A stretch of DNA of 5,810 nucleotides from assembly GCA_041583655.1 (NCBI GenBank), contig JBFHFJ010000221.1, positions 1-5,810 of the forward strand, in the 5' to 3' direction. How positions within the stretch are numbered: position 1 is the stretch's first letter; each line of letters begins with the position of its first letter. The notes beneath the pieces are model-generated. The model worked only from the letters and a program-made list of their open reading frames with translations. It searched no databases and was not told where the DNA came from. Below are positions 1-5,810 of this stretch, in pieces. The position numbers and the translations under genes are program-made. The stretch is from Haliea sp041583655 (GTDB lineage: Bacteria; Pseudomonadota; Gammaproteobacteria; Pseudomonadales; Halieaceae).

Positions 1-1048
1 GTACCGTCTCCAGAGCCGCGAAGGCAGCCGTTTCCGCCGCGGCACCCGCATTGACCACGTAGATGTCGGCGGTCGCCGTGGCGGGCGGTGCCAACGCCAG
101 CGCCTCGAGCATCAGGACCAGACGTTCCTTGCCCAGCGCAAACCCGATACCGGGTGTCGGCTTGCCGCCCAGCTGTGCCACCAGGCCATCGTAGCGGCCC
201 CCGGCGCAGACAGTCCCCTGGGCGCCGAGCTTGTCCGTCACCCACTCGAACACGGTCTTGTTGTAGTAGTCCAGGCCGCGCACCAGACGGGGATTCACCA
301 CATAGGGGACCGAGGCTGCCTGCAGAAGTTCACAGAGGCGGGCAAAATCCTCACGTGACTCTGTGTCCAGGTAATCCGTCAGTACCGGCGCATGCACCAG
401 AACTTCGCGGGTGCCCGGGTGCTTGCTGTCGAGAATCCGCAGCGGATTACTCTGCAGCCGGCGCTGGCTGTCCTCGTCCAGTGACTCGCGGTGACCGGAC
501 AGGTAGTCCACCAGAGCCTCGCGGTACGCCTGGCGGGCGGCGCTGCTGCCGATGGAATTGAGCTGCAACTGTACATGCTCACCGATCCCCAGCAGCCGCC
601 ACAGGCGCGCAGTCAGCAGGATCAGCTCGGCATCGATATCCGGGGTGGCGATACCAAAGACCTCCGCGCCGACCTGATGGAACTGACGCTGGCGCCCCTT
701 CTGCGGGCGCTCGTAGCGAAACATGGGGCCGCTGTACCAGAGCCGCTGGGGCGTGCCCAGCATGCCGTTCTGGATCACCGCGCGCACACAGCCCGCCGTG
801 CCCTCCGGACGCAGGGTCAGGCTCTCGCCGTTGCGGTCGTCGAAGCTGTACATTTCTTTCTCGACGATGTCTGTGACTTCACCAATGGAGCGCCGGAACA
901 GTGCCGTCTGCTCCACCAGCGGCAGGCGAATCTCGCCATAACCGTAACTGGTCAGCACCGCGGCCACGGCGGACTCCAGATACTGCCAGTAAATACTCTC
1001 GTCCGGGAGAATGTCGTTCATTCCCCGGATGGCACGAATAGTTGTCAC
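1..1048 (-). CDS. hisS: Histidine--tRNA ligase (HisRS), 3' end beyond window
   Basis: Class II aminoacyl-tRNA synthetase that charges tRNA-His with histidine in the cytoplasm. I translated 349 codons from the minus strand; the frame is still open at position 1, so about 75-80 C-terminal residues of the anticodon-binding domain are missing. Visible landmarks: N-terminal IRGMNDILP (residues 7-15), TLRPEGT (78-84) in the catalytic core, motif 2 FRYERPQKGRQRQFHQ (110-125), the histidine-specific LVRGLDYYNKT (255-265), GGRYDGL just after it, and motif 3 GFALGKER (302-309). These sit about two residues before their Escherichia coli counterparts, so the core is complete. The start is GTG at 1048, chosen because AGGAG lies 5 bases upstream (1058-1054) and the N-terminus then matches the family. 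ispG ends 24 bases upstream, so the two are probably cotranscribed. No in-frame stops or missing catalytic motifs were seen. Confidence 0.97.
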   Translation of the reverse strand, partial: MTTIRAIRGMNDILPDESIYWQYLESAVAAVLTSYGYGEIRLPLVEQTALFRRSIGEVTDIVEKEMYSFDDRNGESLTLRPEGTAGCVRAVIQNGMLGTPQRLWYSGPMFRYERPQKGRQRQFHQVGAEVFGIATPDIDAELILLTARLWRLLGIGEHVQLQLNSIGSSAARQAYREALVDYLSGHRESLDEDSQRRLQSNPLRILDSKHPGTREVLVHAPVLTDYLDTESREDFARLCELLQAASVPYVVNPRLVRGLDYYNKTVFEWVTDKLGAQGTVCAGGRYDGLVAQLGGKPTPGIGFALGKERLVLMLEALALAPPATATADIYVVNAGAAAETAAFAALETV

Positions 1049-1072
1049 CTGTACTCCTGCGGTGTCATGGGA

Positions 1073-2203
1073 TCAGGCCGGCGACCGGGCGATCAGCCTG
1101 GCGTCCTCGGCGGCGCGCTCCTGCTCCAGCTGCAACGCGCGCTGGCGGATCACCTGCTCCAGGTGATCGACGAAATCGAGATTGCTGACCTTGTGGTCGG
1201 GCTCGCCGTTGATGTAGATGAGATTACTGGGGCTGGCGCCGGTCAGGCCGACATCGGCCTCGCGCGCCTCTCCCGGGCCATTGACAATGCAACCGATCAC
1301 CGCCACATCCATGGGCGTGCGGATATCCTCAAGGCGCTGCTCGAGCACGTTCATGGTCGCAATGACATCGAAATTCTGCCGCGAGCAGCTGGGACAGGCG
1401 ATGAAGTTGATGCCGTTGGTCCGCAGCTTCAGGCTCTTGAGGATTTCAAAGCCGACTTTCACCTCTTCCACCGGATCCGCCGCCAGCGAGATGCGAATGG
1501 TGTCGCCGATCCCGTCCATCAACAGCATGCCCAGGCCCACCGCGGATTTCACAGTACCACCGCGCAGGCCGCCGGCCTCCGTGATGCCAAGATGCAATGG
1601 CTGCTCGATCTGTTGTGCCAGCAACCGGTAGGCGGCGACCGCCATGAACACGTCAGATGCCTTGACGCTGACCTTGAAGTCCGGGTAATTGAAGCGATCG
1701 AGGATGTCCACATGGCGCAGGGCGGATTCCACCAGGGCTTCCGCCGTGGGTTCGCCGTATTTGCGCTGCAGGTCCTTGCCCAGGGAGCCGGCATTGACTC
1801 CGATGCGGATGGGTATGCCCTTGTCCCGCGCACTGTCGATGACAGCGCGGACCTTCCTGTCGTTGCCGATATTGCCCGGGTTGATGCGCAGGCAGTCGAC
1901 GCCGTACTCCGCCACCTTGAGCGCGATCTTGTGATCAAAATGAATATCCGCCACCAGCGGCACAGTGACCCGGGCGCGGATCTCCCGGAACGCTTCCGCG
2001 GCGTCCATGCTGGGTACCGAAACACGCACGATATCCGCGCCGGCGTCCTGGATGGCCTGGACCTGGGCTACCGTTGCCGCCACGTCGCAGGTCTCGGTGT
2101 TGGTCATGCTCTGCACGCTGATTGGCGCGTCACCGCCCACGGCGACAGAGCCGACCATGATCTGGCGACTGCGGCGACGGGTAATCGGTGAAGGCTTGTG
2201 CAT
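1073..2203 (-). CDS. ispG: 4-hydroxy-3-methylbut-2-enyl diphosphate synthase (IspG/GcpE)
   Basis: Iron-sulfur enzyme of the MEP isoprenoid pathway; it reductively converts 2-C-methyl-D-erythritol 2,4-cyclodiphosphate to HMBPP in the cytoplasm. The protein is 376 residues, normal for the short bacterial form. The N-terminal TIM barrel includes QSMTNTETCD (31-40), VADIHFD (84-90), RINPGNIG (106-113) and ITEAGG (207-212). The C-terminal cluster domain has FIACPSCSRQ (267-276) and IGCIVNGPGEA (303-313). The [4Fe-4S] ligands are C270, C273, C305 and E312, the same numbers I recall for E. coli. I chose ATG at 2203, not the in-frame upstream codon at 2257, because GGAGGG (2214-2209) sits 5 bases before it and the longer start would overlap rodZ. 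The rodZ stop is only 2 bases upstream, so translational coupling is likely. hisS follows after 24 bases. Confidence 0.98.
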   Translation of the reverse strand: MHKPSPITRRRSRQIMVGSVAVGGDAPISVQSMTNTETCDVAATVAQVQAIQDAGADIVRVSVPSMDAAEAFREIRARVTVPLVADIHFDHKIALKVAEYGVDCLRINPGNIGNDRKVRAVIDSARDKGIPIRIGVNAGSLGKDLQRKYGEPTAEALVESALRHVDILDRFNYPDFKVSVKASDVFMAVAAYRLLAQQIEQPLHLGITEAGGLRGGTVKSAVGLGMLLMDGIGDTIRISLAADPVEEVKVGFEILKSLKLRTNGINFIACPSCSRQNFDVIATMNVLEQRLEDIRTPMDVAVIGCIVNGPGEAREADVGLTGASPSNLIYINGEPDHKVSNLDFVDHLEQVIRQRALQLEQERAAEDARLIARSPA

Positions 2204-2205
2204 GC

Positions 2206-2637
2206 TCACCCTCCGAAAACAGAACCGCTGGCGGAGCCGCCCGACTGCGCCCACCACAGGCCCAGTACAAGCAGGCCGAGCACGGCCAGGCCAAGCAAAA
2301 TGCCCAGGCCGGTGCGTTGCAGGGGCAGCGGCCGACGGTTGCTCACCCCGGTCGAGGGTACTGCTGGCGCAGGCGCCACTTCCTCGTAACCGGCCAGCAC
2401 GATGGTCTCGTCCAGGCCCAGCATCCGGGCATAGGCGCGCACGTAGCCGCGAGCGAATGCAGGCCGGCGCAGACGCTGGAACTCATCGCGCTCGATGAAC
2501 GCCACATACTCCGGCAGCCAGTTCAGGCGCTGGGACACATCGAGGGGAGACAGCCCCCGCGCTTCGCGCGCGGCCTGCAGCATCGCTCCGGGCGACACCC
2601 TGGCGGGGATATCGGCAAATACTTCTTTACTGCCCAT
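2206..2637 (-). CDS. rodZ: Short RodZ-like protein: cytoplasmic HTH plus one membrane helix, no periplasmic domain
   Basis: RodZ links the MreB filament to the cell-wall elongation machinery at the inner membrane. The predicted protein has 143 residues. Residues ~15-85 form the RodZ-type helix-turn-helix domain, with QAAREARGLSPLDVSQRLNW (21-40), an IERDEF segment (48-53) and the hallmark FARGYVRAYARMLG (61-74). A proline/alanine linker (~88-98) and a basic patch RRPLPLQR (101-108) precede one hydrophobic helix (~109-129), giving N-in/C-out topology. Only 14 residues follow, rich in Gly and Ser. E. coli RodZ is 337 residues with its membrane helix at about the same place (112-132), so the whole periplasmic (DUF4115) domain is absent and ispG begins 2 bases later. 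ATG 2637 overlaps the end of pilF by 11 bases; its ribosome site is weak (GGA, 2649-2647), suggesting coupling to pilF. An in-frame codon at 2730 would overlap pilF by about 100 bases and is unlikely. The family call is secure; the shortened form is unusual, and MreB binding is inferred from the family. Confidence 0.9.
   Translation of the reverse strand: MGSKEVFADIPARVSPGAMLQAAREARGLSPLDVSQRLNWLPEYVAFIERDEFQRLRRPAFARGYVRAYARMLGLDETIVLAGYEEVAPAPAVPSTGVSNRRPLPLQRTGLGILLGLAVLGLLVLGLWWAQSGGSASGSVFGG
2209..2214 (-). promoter_or_regulatory. ispG ribosome binding site inside the last rodZ codons
   Basis: On the minus strand GGAGGG is read as the last two glycine codons of rodZ (GGA GGG) and is followed directly by the rodZ TGA. 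The ispG ATG starts 5 bases after it. A ribosome finishing rodZ would therefore sit on the ispG start site, which supports coupled translation and decides the ispG start. Confidence 0.8.
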
Positions 2638-3421
2638 TGCGTTGCATCCGCTGGTAGTCCCGGAACTCCGGGGAATCGGGGTAGAGGCTGCCAAGCGCCA
2701 GGGCATAGCTGCTCTCGGCATCGCGATCATTCACCGCCCTGGCCAGGCGGATGCCCAGCCACAGGCCGCGAGCTGACTGGGGCCTGACCGCCGTGCGGTA
2801 GGTACCGTAATGACGGCTTGCGGTGGTGTAATCGCCCGCCTCAAAACGCAGCTGGGCCAGCTCCAGCAGGGCGATGGTATTGGCGCGGTCCATCGACAGG
2901 GCGCGGGAGAAAGCCTCCTCCGCCTCCGCCGACTTGCCCAGCTGCTGCCGGCACAGGCCGAGATTCACAAACGCCATTGGACGCCCGGTGTACAGGGTAT
3001 CCTTGACCACCTGCTCCAGCTCTTTCTCCGCATCGGCGTAGCGCTGCTCGGAATAGAGAAACGCCGCATAATTGTTTCGGGCGCGGGAGAAATTCCGGTC
3101 CAGCCGGATCGCCTTCTTGAAGCTCTCTTCGGCCAGCTCCTTCTCGCCCGTGCTCTGGTACACCAGGGCGAAGGCTTCATGCACTTCGGCATTGCGGTCG
3201 TCGATTGCCACCGCCTGGGCCAGATTGCGCTTGGCATTCTCCCAGTCGCGCTCACCGATATACTGCCGCGCCAGCGCGACCCTGCGCTCCAGCGCCTCCT
3301 GCGGTGACGGCGGCGTGGTAAACACGCTGTCGGTAGTCGTCACGCAGCCCGAGCACAGAACCACCAGGGCCAGCAGGACCCCGCGACCCTGTCTGCCGAT
3401 CCCCACGGCTGGAATAATCAC
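2627..3421 (-). CDS. pilF: Type IV pilus pilotin lipoprotein PilF/PilW (TPR protein)
   Basis: Outer-membrane lipoprotein that in Pseudomonas (PilF) and Neisseria (PilW) is required for the PilQ secretin to reach and assemble in the outer membrane, so type IV pili can be extruded. The protein is 264 residues. A lipoprotein signal occupies residues 1-25: basic residues R10 and R13, hydrophobic VLLALVVL (15-22), then a lipobox ending in C26. The -3 position is cysteine (L-C-S-G-C), slightly off the usual leucine. From ~43 to the end there are about six TPR units, including NNYAAFLYSEQRYADAE, AFVNLGLCRQQLGKSAEAEE and LGIRLARAVNDRDAESSYAL, matching the P. aeruginosa PilF pattern of NNYG-FLY, ENLGL and LLGIRLAK. 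The start is GTG 3421: its GTGA overlaps the rlmN TGA and GGAGGT (3436-3431) lies 9 bases upstream. A second GTG, at 3406, is a less likely alternative. rodZ overlaps its 3' end. It implies pilus genes elsewhere in the genome. Confidence 0.93.
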   Translation of the reverse strand: MIIPAVGIGRQGRGVLLALVVLCSGCVTTTDSVFTTPPSPQEALERRVALARQYIGERDWENAKRNLAQAVAIDDRNAEVHEAFALVYQSTGEKELAEESFKKAIRLDRNFSRARNNYAAFLYSEQRYADAEKELEQVVKDTLYTGRPMAFVNLGLCRQQLGKSAEAEEAFSRALSMDRANTIALLELAQLRFEAGDYTTASRHYGTYRTAVRPQSARGLWLGIRLARAVNDRDAESSYALALGSLYPDSPEFRDYQRMQRNGQ

Positions 3422-4566
3422 CCTGCTTCTACCTCCGGGGCCTGGCCCGCTGCACGATAGCGTTCGCTGCGACGCGTGCGGTCGACCACCTGGCCCACCA
3501 GCTGCCCGCAGGCTGCGTCGATGTCGTCCCCACGGGTCGTGCGGACAGTGACAATATAGCCCGCATCGACCAGCACTTGCCAGAACCGCGACACCGCGTT
3601 GCCGCTGGGGCGGCGGTACTCTGAACCGGGAAAGCTGTTGAAGGGAATGAGATTGATCTTGCAGGGGAAATCCTTGAGCAGCACAGCCAGCTCCCGGGCC
3701 TGCTCCGGCTGGTCATTGACACCGGCGAGCAGGGTGTACTCCACCGTGACCACGCGCTTGCTGTCTGTCTGGGCATCAATGTACTGGCGCGCGCTGCGCA
3801 ACAGCTCGGCTATCGGGTACCTGCGATTGATCGGTACCAGCTGGCTGCGCAGGGCATCGTTGGGGGCATGCAGCGAAATCGCCAGGGAGACTTCACTGAG
3901 CTCGCGCAGGCGATCCAGCGCAGGCACCACCCCGGAGGTACTCAGGGTGACCCGGCGCTTGGAGATGCCGTAGCCGAGGTCGGACAACATCAGGTCCATG
4001 GCTGCGACCACGTTGTCAAAATTCAGCAGCGGCTCGCCCATGCCCATCATCACCACATTGGTGACCACCCGGCCCTTGCCCGACTGGAAGGCGTCATAGG
4101 ACTTGATCGCCAGCCACACCTGGCCGATGATTTCCGCGGCCGTGAGGTCGCGCTGGAAACCCTGCTTGCCGGTAGAGCAGAAGCTGCAGTCCAGGCTGCA
4201 GCCCACCTGCGATGACACGCACAGGGTGGCCCGGCCGCCATCCGGTATCAGCACCGCCTCCACCAGGCCGCCACCCTCCACGCGCACCGCCCACTTGCGG
4301 GTACCATCGGTGGAGTCGTGCTGGCTGACGATTTCCGGCGGCCGCACTTCGGCGATCTGCAGCAACTTTTCCCGCAGCGCTTTACCCAGGTTGGACATGG
4401 CGCCTATATCGGTAACCCCGCCATGGTGTATCCACTTCATCACCTGCTGGGCACGGAACTTCTTCTCCCCCAGCTCGAGGAAGAATTGCTCCAGCTGCTG
4501 CTGCGTCATGCCCAGGAGGTTAACCCGGGGAGTCGCGGCGGTGGTGGCAATGAGGGCGTTGGTCAT
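3418..4566 (-). CDS. rlmN: Dual-specificity 23S rRNA A2503 / tRNA A37 C2-methyltransferase RlmN
   Basis: Radical SAM methyltransferase that makes 2-methyladenosine at A2503 of 23S rRNA and at A37 of some tRNAs; it acts in the cytoplasm. The protein is 382 residues, normal for the family. The N-terminal accessory domain (~14-95) includes KFRAQQVMKWIHHGG (36-50). The radical SAM cluster motif is CxxxCxxC at C123, C127 and C130, followed by STGKQGF (131-137). C116 (TLC) and C353 (DIDAACGQL) match the two conserved catalytic cysteines (118 and 355 in E. coli), and E103 in LVEAVLIP matches the conserved glutamate. MMGMGEPL (173-180), TLSTSGV (207-213) and SLHAPND (231-237) are also present. All catalytic residues are in place, so it should be active. 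ATG 4566 has no clear Shine-Dalgarno: the 12-base gap after the ndk stop is only A-run plus CGCCGCC. Expression probably relies on re-initiation after ndk. The 3' end overlaps the pilF start by 4 bases. Confidence 0.98.
   Translation of the reverse strand: MTNALIATTAATPRVNLLGMTQQQLEQFFLELGEKKFRAQQVMKWIHHGGVTDIGAMSNLGKALREKLLQIAEVRPPEIVSQHDSTDGTRKWAVRVEGGGLVEAVLIPDGGRATLCVSSQVGCSLDCSFCSTGKQGFQRDLTAAEIIGQVWLAIKSYDAFQSGKGRVVTNVVMMGMGEPLLNFDNVVAAMDLMLSDLGYGISKRRVTLSTSGVVPALDRLRELSEVSLAISLHAPNDALRSQLVPINRRYPIAELLRSARQYIDAQTDSKRVVTVEYTLLAGVNDQPEQARELAVLLKDFPCKINLIPFNSFPGSEYRRPSGNAVSRFWQVLVDAGYIVTVRTTRGDDIDAACGQLVGQVVDRTRRSERYRAAGQAPEVEAG
3431..3436 (-). promoter_or_regulatory. pilF ribosome binding site within the 3' end of rlmN
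   Basis: The minus strand reads GGAGGT here, 9 bases before the GTG at 3421. It lies within the last rlmN codons and is a near-consensus Shine-Dalgarno. It supports the GTG start that overlaps the rlmN stop as GTGA, rather than a later start. Confidence 0.7.
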
Positions 4567-4578
4567 GGCGGCGTTTTT

Positions 4579-5007
4579 TCAGCTGCGGCTGCAAATATCG
4601 CTGGCGGCGAAGAAGTAGGCGATCTCGCGCTCGGCGGAAGCCGGCGAGTCGGAGCCGTGCACGGCGTTGGCGTCAATGGACTCGGCGAAGTCCGCACGAA
4701 TGGTGCCCGGGTCCGCGTCCTTGGGATTGGTCGCACCCATCAGTTCCCGGTTCTTCGCGATGGCGTTGTCACCTTCCAGCACCTGCACCACCACCGGACC
4801 GGAAGTCATGAACTCGATCAGCGCGGGGAAAAAGGGGCGCTCGCGATGTTCGGCATAGAACCCGCCGGCCACGTCCTCGCTCAGGCGCAGCATCCTGGAG
4901 GCGACTACCTGCAGGCCCGCATTCTCAAAGCGGGAGTAAATCTGGCCTATGACGTTCTTGGCAACGGCATCCGGCTTGATGATGGACAGGGTACGCTCAA
5001 CAGCCAT
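4579..5007 (-). CDS. ndk: Nucleoside diphosphate kinase
   Basis: Transfers the gamma phosphate of ATP to nucleoside diphosphates through a phospho-histidine intermediate, balancing cytoplasmic (d)NTP pools. The protein is 142 residues, the normal bacterial length. Visible motifs: ERTLSIIKPDAV (4-15) with K11; YAEHRERPFF (51-60), containing the Kpn-loop region; TNPKDADPGTIR (93-104); and the active-site signature NAVHGSDSPASAEREIAYFF (114-133) with catalytic H117. ATG 5007 was chosen because the protein then starts at the conserved MAVERT and GGAG (5019-5016) lies 8 bases upstream. The in-frame extension to 5046 would read through the terminator-like hairpin and is not family-like. It is the first gene after the 95-base intergenic region and probably heads the operon running to hisS; rlmN starts 12 bases after its stop. 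Confidence 0.98.
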   Translation of the reverse strand: MAVERTLSIIKPDAVAKNVIGQIYSRFENAGLQVVASRMLRLSEDVAGGFYAEHRERPFFPALIEFMTSGPVVVQVLEGDNAIAKNRELMGATNPKDADPGTIRADFAESIDANAVHGSDSPASAEREIAYFFAASDICSRS

Positions 5008-5028
5008 TAAACTATCTCCACAGAAAAC

Positions 5029-5053
5029 AAAAAAATCAGGGGCCAATGGCCCC
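5029..5053 (-). terminator. Intrinsic-terminator-like hairpin with T-tract, between iscS-like gene and ndk
   Basis: The minus strand reads GGGGCC-ATT-GGCCCC (5053-5039), a perfect 6-bp GC stem with a 3-base loop. After TGA it continues into seven Ts (5035-5029), a G and four more Ts. This is the layout of a Rho-independent terminator for transcripts coming from the cysteine desulfurase gene. The 3-base gap between stem and T-tract, the short stem and the tight loop may make it leaky. It ends about 20 bases before the ndk start and so also lies in the presumed ndk leader. Confidence 0.6.
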
Positions 5054-5070
5054 AGGGTAAAAGCCGCGCA

Positions 5071-5099
5071 ATTATACGGGCTTTACTGCCGGGTTTCAC
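5071..5099 (-). promoter_or_regulatory. Candidate sigma-70 promoter for ndk
   Basis: The minus strand has a perfect -10 box TATAAT (5076-5071), notable in such GC-rich sequence. Seventeen bases upstream is GTGAAA (5099-5094), a 4 of 6 match to TTGACA. Transcription would start near 5064 and give a leader of roughly 57 bases before the ndk ATG. That leader would contain the terminator-like hairpin. The prediction rests on these boxes alone. Confidence 0.5.
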
Positions 5100-5102
5100 C
5101 CG
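5090..5102 (-). other. Small hairpin just after the iscS-like stop codon
   Basis: The minus strand reads CGGGT-GAA-ACCCG, a 5-bp perfect inverted repeat with a 3-base loop, starting directly after the TAG stop. No T-run follows, so it is not an intrinsic terminator. It could protect the transcript 3' end. It overlaps the candidate -35 box of the ndk promoter and may be chance. Confidence 0.3.
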
Positions 5103-5810
5103 CTAAACGCGCTGGCGCAACCCGGTTATGACGGCCTGCAGGTGCGCGACAGCTCGGTCCACATCGGCCTCGGTGGTAAAACGGCCACAGCAGAGACGCA
5201 GCGCGCTGTGCGCCAGGGCATCGGGAACGCCGATAGCCCGCAGGACATAAGACGGCTCAATGCTCTCGGAGTTGCAGGCCGAGCCACTGGACAGGGCCAG
5301 CTCGCGCAGGGACAGGAGCAGGGTCTCGCCATCCACGCCCTCGACGCTGACATTGAGGGCGCCCGGCAGCCGCGCGTCCGGGTGCCCGTTGAGCTGCAGG
5401 CCGGGAATGGCGGACATGCCCTGCCAGAGGCGCTGGCGCAGGGCCAGCAGGCGGGCACCCTCCGCGGCCATCTCCTCCCGCGCCAGCCGCGCCGCGGTGC
5501 CAATACCCACGATCTGGTGGGTGGCGAGGGTACCGGAGCGCATGCCGCGCTCATGCCCACCGCCGTGTATCTGCGCTTCCAGTTGCACCCGTGGCTGGCG
5601 CCGCACATACAGCGCGCCAATCCCCTTGGGGCCGTAGAACTTGTGCCCGGAGATGGACAGCAGGTCCACCGGCAGCTGCGCCATATCCACCGGGATCTTG
5701 CCCACGCTCTGGGCCGCATCCACATGAAACAGGGCACCGGCATCACGGACCACCGCGCCAATGGCGGCAATATCGTTGACCGTGCCCAGCTCATTGTTGG
5801 CGTGCATCAC
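5103..5810 (-). CDS. IscS-type cysteine desulfurase, 5' end beyond window, short C-terminus
   Basis: PLP-dependent enzyme that takes sulfur from cysteine as a persulfide, for Fe-S clusters, tRNA thiolation or cofactors. The window shows the last 235 residues; the frame is open at 5810, where the first codon GTG is an internal valine (VMHANNE), not a start. Landmarks in window numbering: PLP-contacting DAAQSVGK (31-38), PLP lysine K57 in SGHKFYGPKG, GGGHERGMRSGT (83-94), and catalytic C179 in SSGSACNSESIEPS. K57 and C179 are both offset by 149 from E. coli IscS K206 and C328, so about 149 residues lie outside and the full protein would be ~384 residues. It ends at ITGLRQRV, about 20 residues before the end of E. 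coli IscS (404), losing the tail that contacts IscU. Downstream is ndk, not iscU. I therefore call it IscS-type and leave the symbol open; a NifS/IscS paralogue serving thiolation is an alternative. Confidence 0.92.
   Translation of the reverse strand: MMHANNELGTVNDIAAIGAVVRDAGALFHVDAAQSVGKIPVDMAQLPVDLLSISGHKFYGPKGIGALYVRRQPRVQLEAQIHGGGHERGMRSGTLATHQIVGIGTAARLAREEMAAEGARLLALRQRLWQGMSAIPGLQLNGHPDARLPGALNVSVEGVDGETLLLSLRELALSSGSACNSESIEPSYVLRAIGVPDALAHSALRLCCGRFTTEADVDRAVAHLQAVITGLRQRV

Noticed and set aside
88..561. Proline/arginine-rich open frame on the plus strand
   Set aside because: It lies wholly opposite hisS; its composition is typical of antisense frames in GC-rich coding DNA and it shows no family motif.
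1045..1068. Seven-codon ATG frame on the minus strand (MTPQEYR) whose TGA overlaps the hisS GTG start
   Set aside because: It could act as a coupling leader peptide, but it merely spans the hisS ribosome site, has no good ribosome site of its own and contains no histidine codons, so attenuation is not supported.
491..2191. A 566-codon open frame on the plus strand opposite hisS and ispG
   Set aside because: It is the antisense shadow of two highly conserved genes in GC-rich DNA. Its translation is rich in His, Ala, Arg and Asp with no recognisable domain, and the minus strand explains every base with intact catalytic motifs.
2206..2730. Longer 174-codon rodZ starting at 2730
   Set aside because: It would overlap pilF by about 100 bases, and the added N-terminus is unlike RodZ. 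The ATG at 2637 gives the expected distance to the helix-turn-helix.
4579..5046. Ndk with a 13-residue N-terminal extension
   Set aside because: The added bases include the T-tract and part of the terminator-like hairpin, whereas ATG 5007 has GGAG 8 bases upstream and gives the conserved MAVERT start.
1..5810. Search for CRISPR repeats, insertion sequence ends, tRNA/rRNA genes, or a cryptic defence or mobile cassette
   Set aside because: Conserved housekeeping coding sequence fills the window apart from a 95-base gap and a few short junctions. I found no direct repeat array, terminal inverted repeats, transposase motif or tRNA-like fold by eye.

Overview
This is a compact, GC-rich block of housekeeping genes from a gammaproteobacterium. 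Every gene I can support lies on the minus strand. In transcription order (high to low coordinate) they are: a cysteine desulfurase of the IscS type (5' end outside the window), ndk, rlmN, pilF, rodZ, ispG and hisS (3' end outside the window). The run ndk-rlmN-pilF-rodZ-ispG-hisS is the arrangement I know from Pseudomonas and its relatives. The type IV pilus pilotin gene pilF between rlmN and rodZ points to the Pseudomonas-like or marine (Cellvibrionales/Halieaceae-like) Gammaproteobacteria rather than the enterics. I cannot place it more finely by eye.

Layout. Positions 5103-5810 hold the C-terminal 235 residues of the cysteine desulfurase. A 95-base gap (5008-5102) follows, the only substantial non-coding stretch. 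It holds a small hairpin, a candidate promoter with a perfect TATAAT box, an intrinsic-terminator-like hairpin with a T-tract, and a good ribosome binding site for ndk. From ndk onward the genes are packed: a 12-base gap to rlmN, a 4-base overlap to pilF, an 11-base overlap to rodZ, a 2-base gap to ispG and a 24-base gap to hisS. They are probably one operon read from the promoter upstream of ndk or from further upstream.

The products serve separate core functions: nucleotide balance (Ndk), 23S rRNA/tRNA A2503/A37 methylation (RlmN), type IV pilus secretin assembly (PilF), cell shape (RodZ), isoprenoid precursor synthesis (IspG) and tRNA-His charging (HisS). RlmN and IspG carry [4Fe-4S] clusters, so a cysteine desulfurase upstream is at least thematically fitting.

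I see no mobile element, CRISPR array, tRNA or rRNA gene, or unknown defence-like system. Three points stand out against a normal background. RodZ is only 143 residues and stops just after its membrane segment, lacking the usual periplasmic domain. The IscS-type enzyme lacks the last ~20 residues that contact IscU, and ndk follows it instead of iscU. The terminator-like hairpin lies downstream of the candidate ndk promoter, inside the presumed ndk leader.
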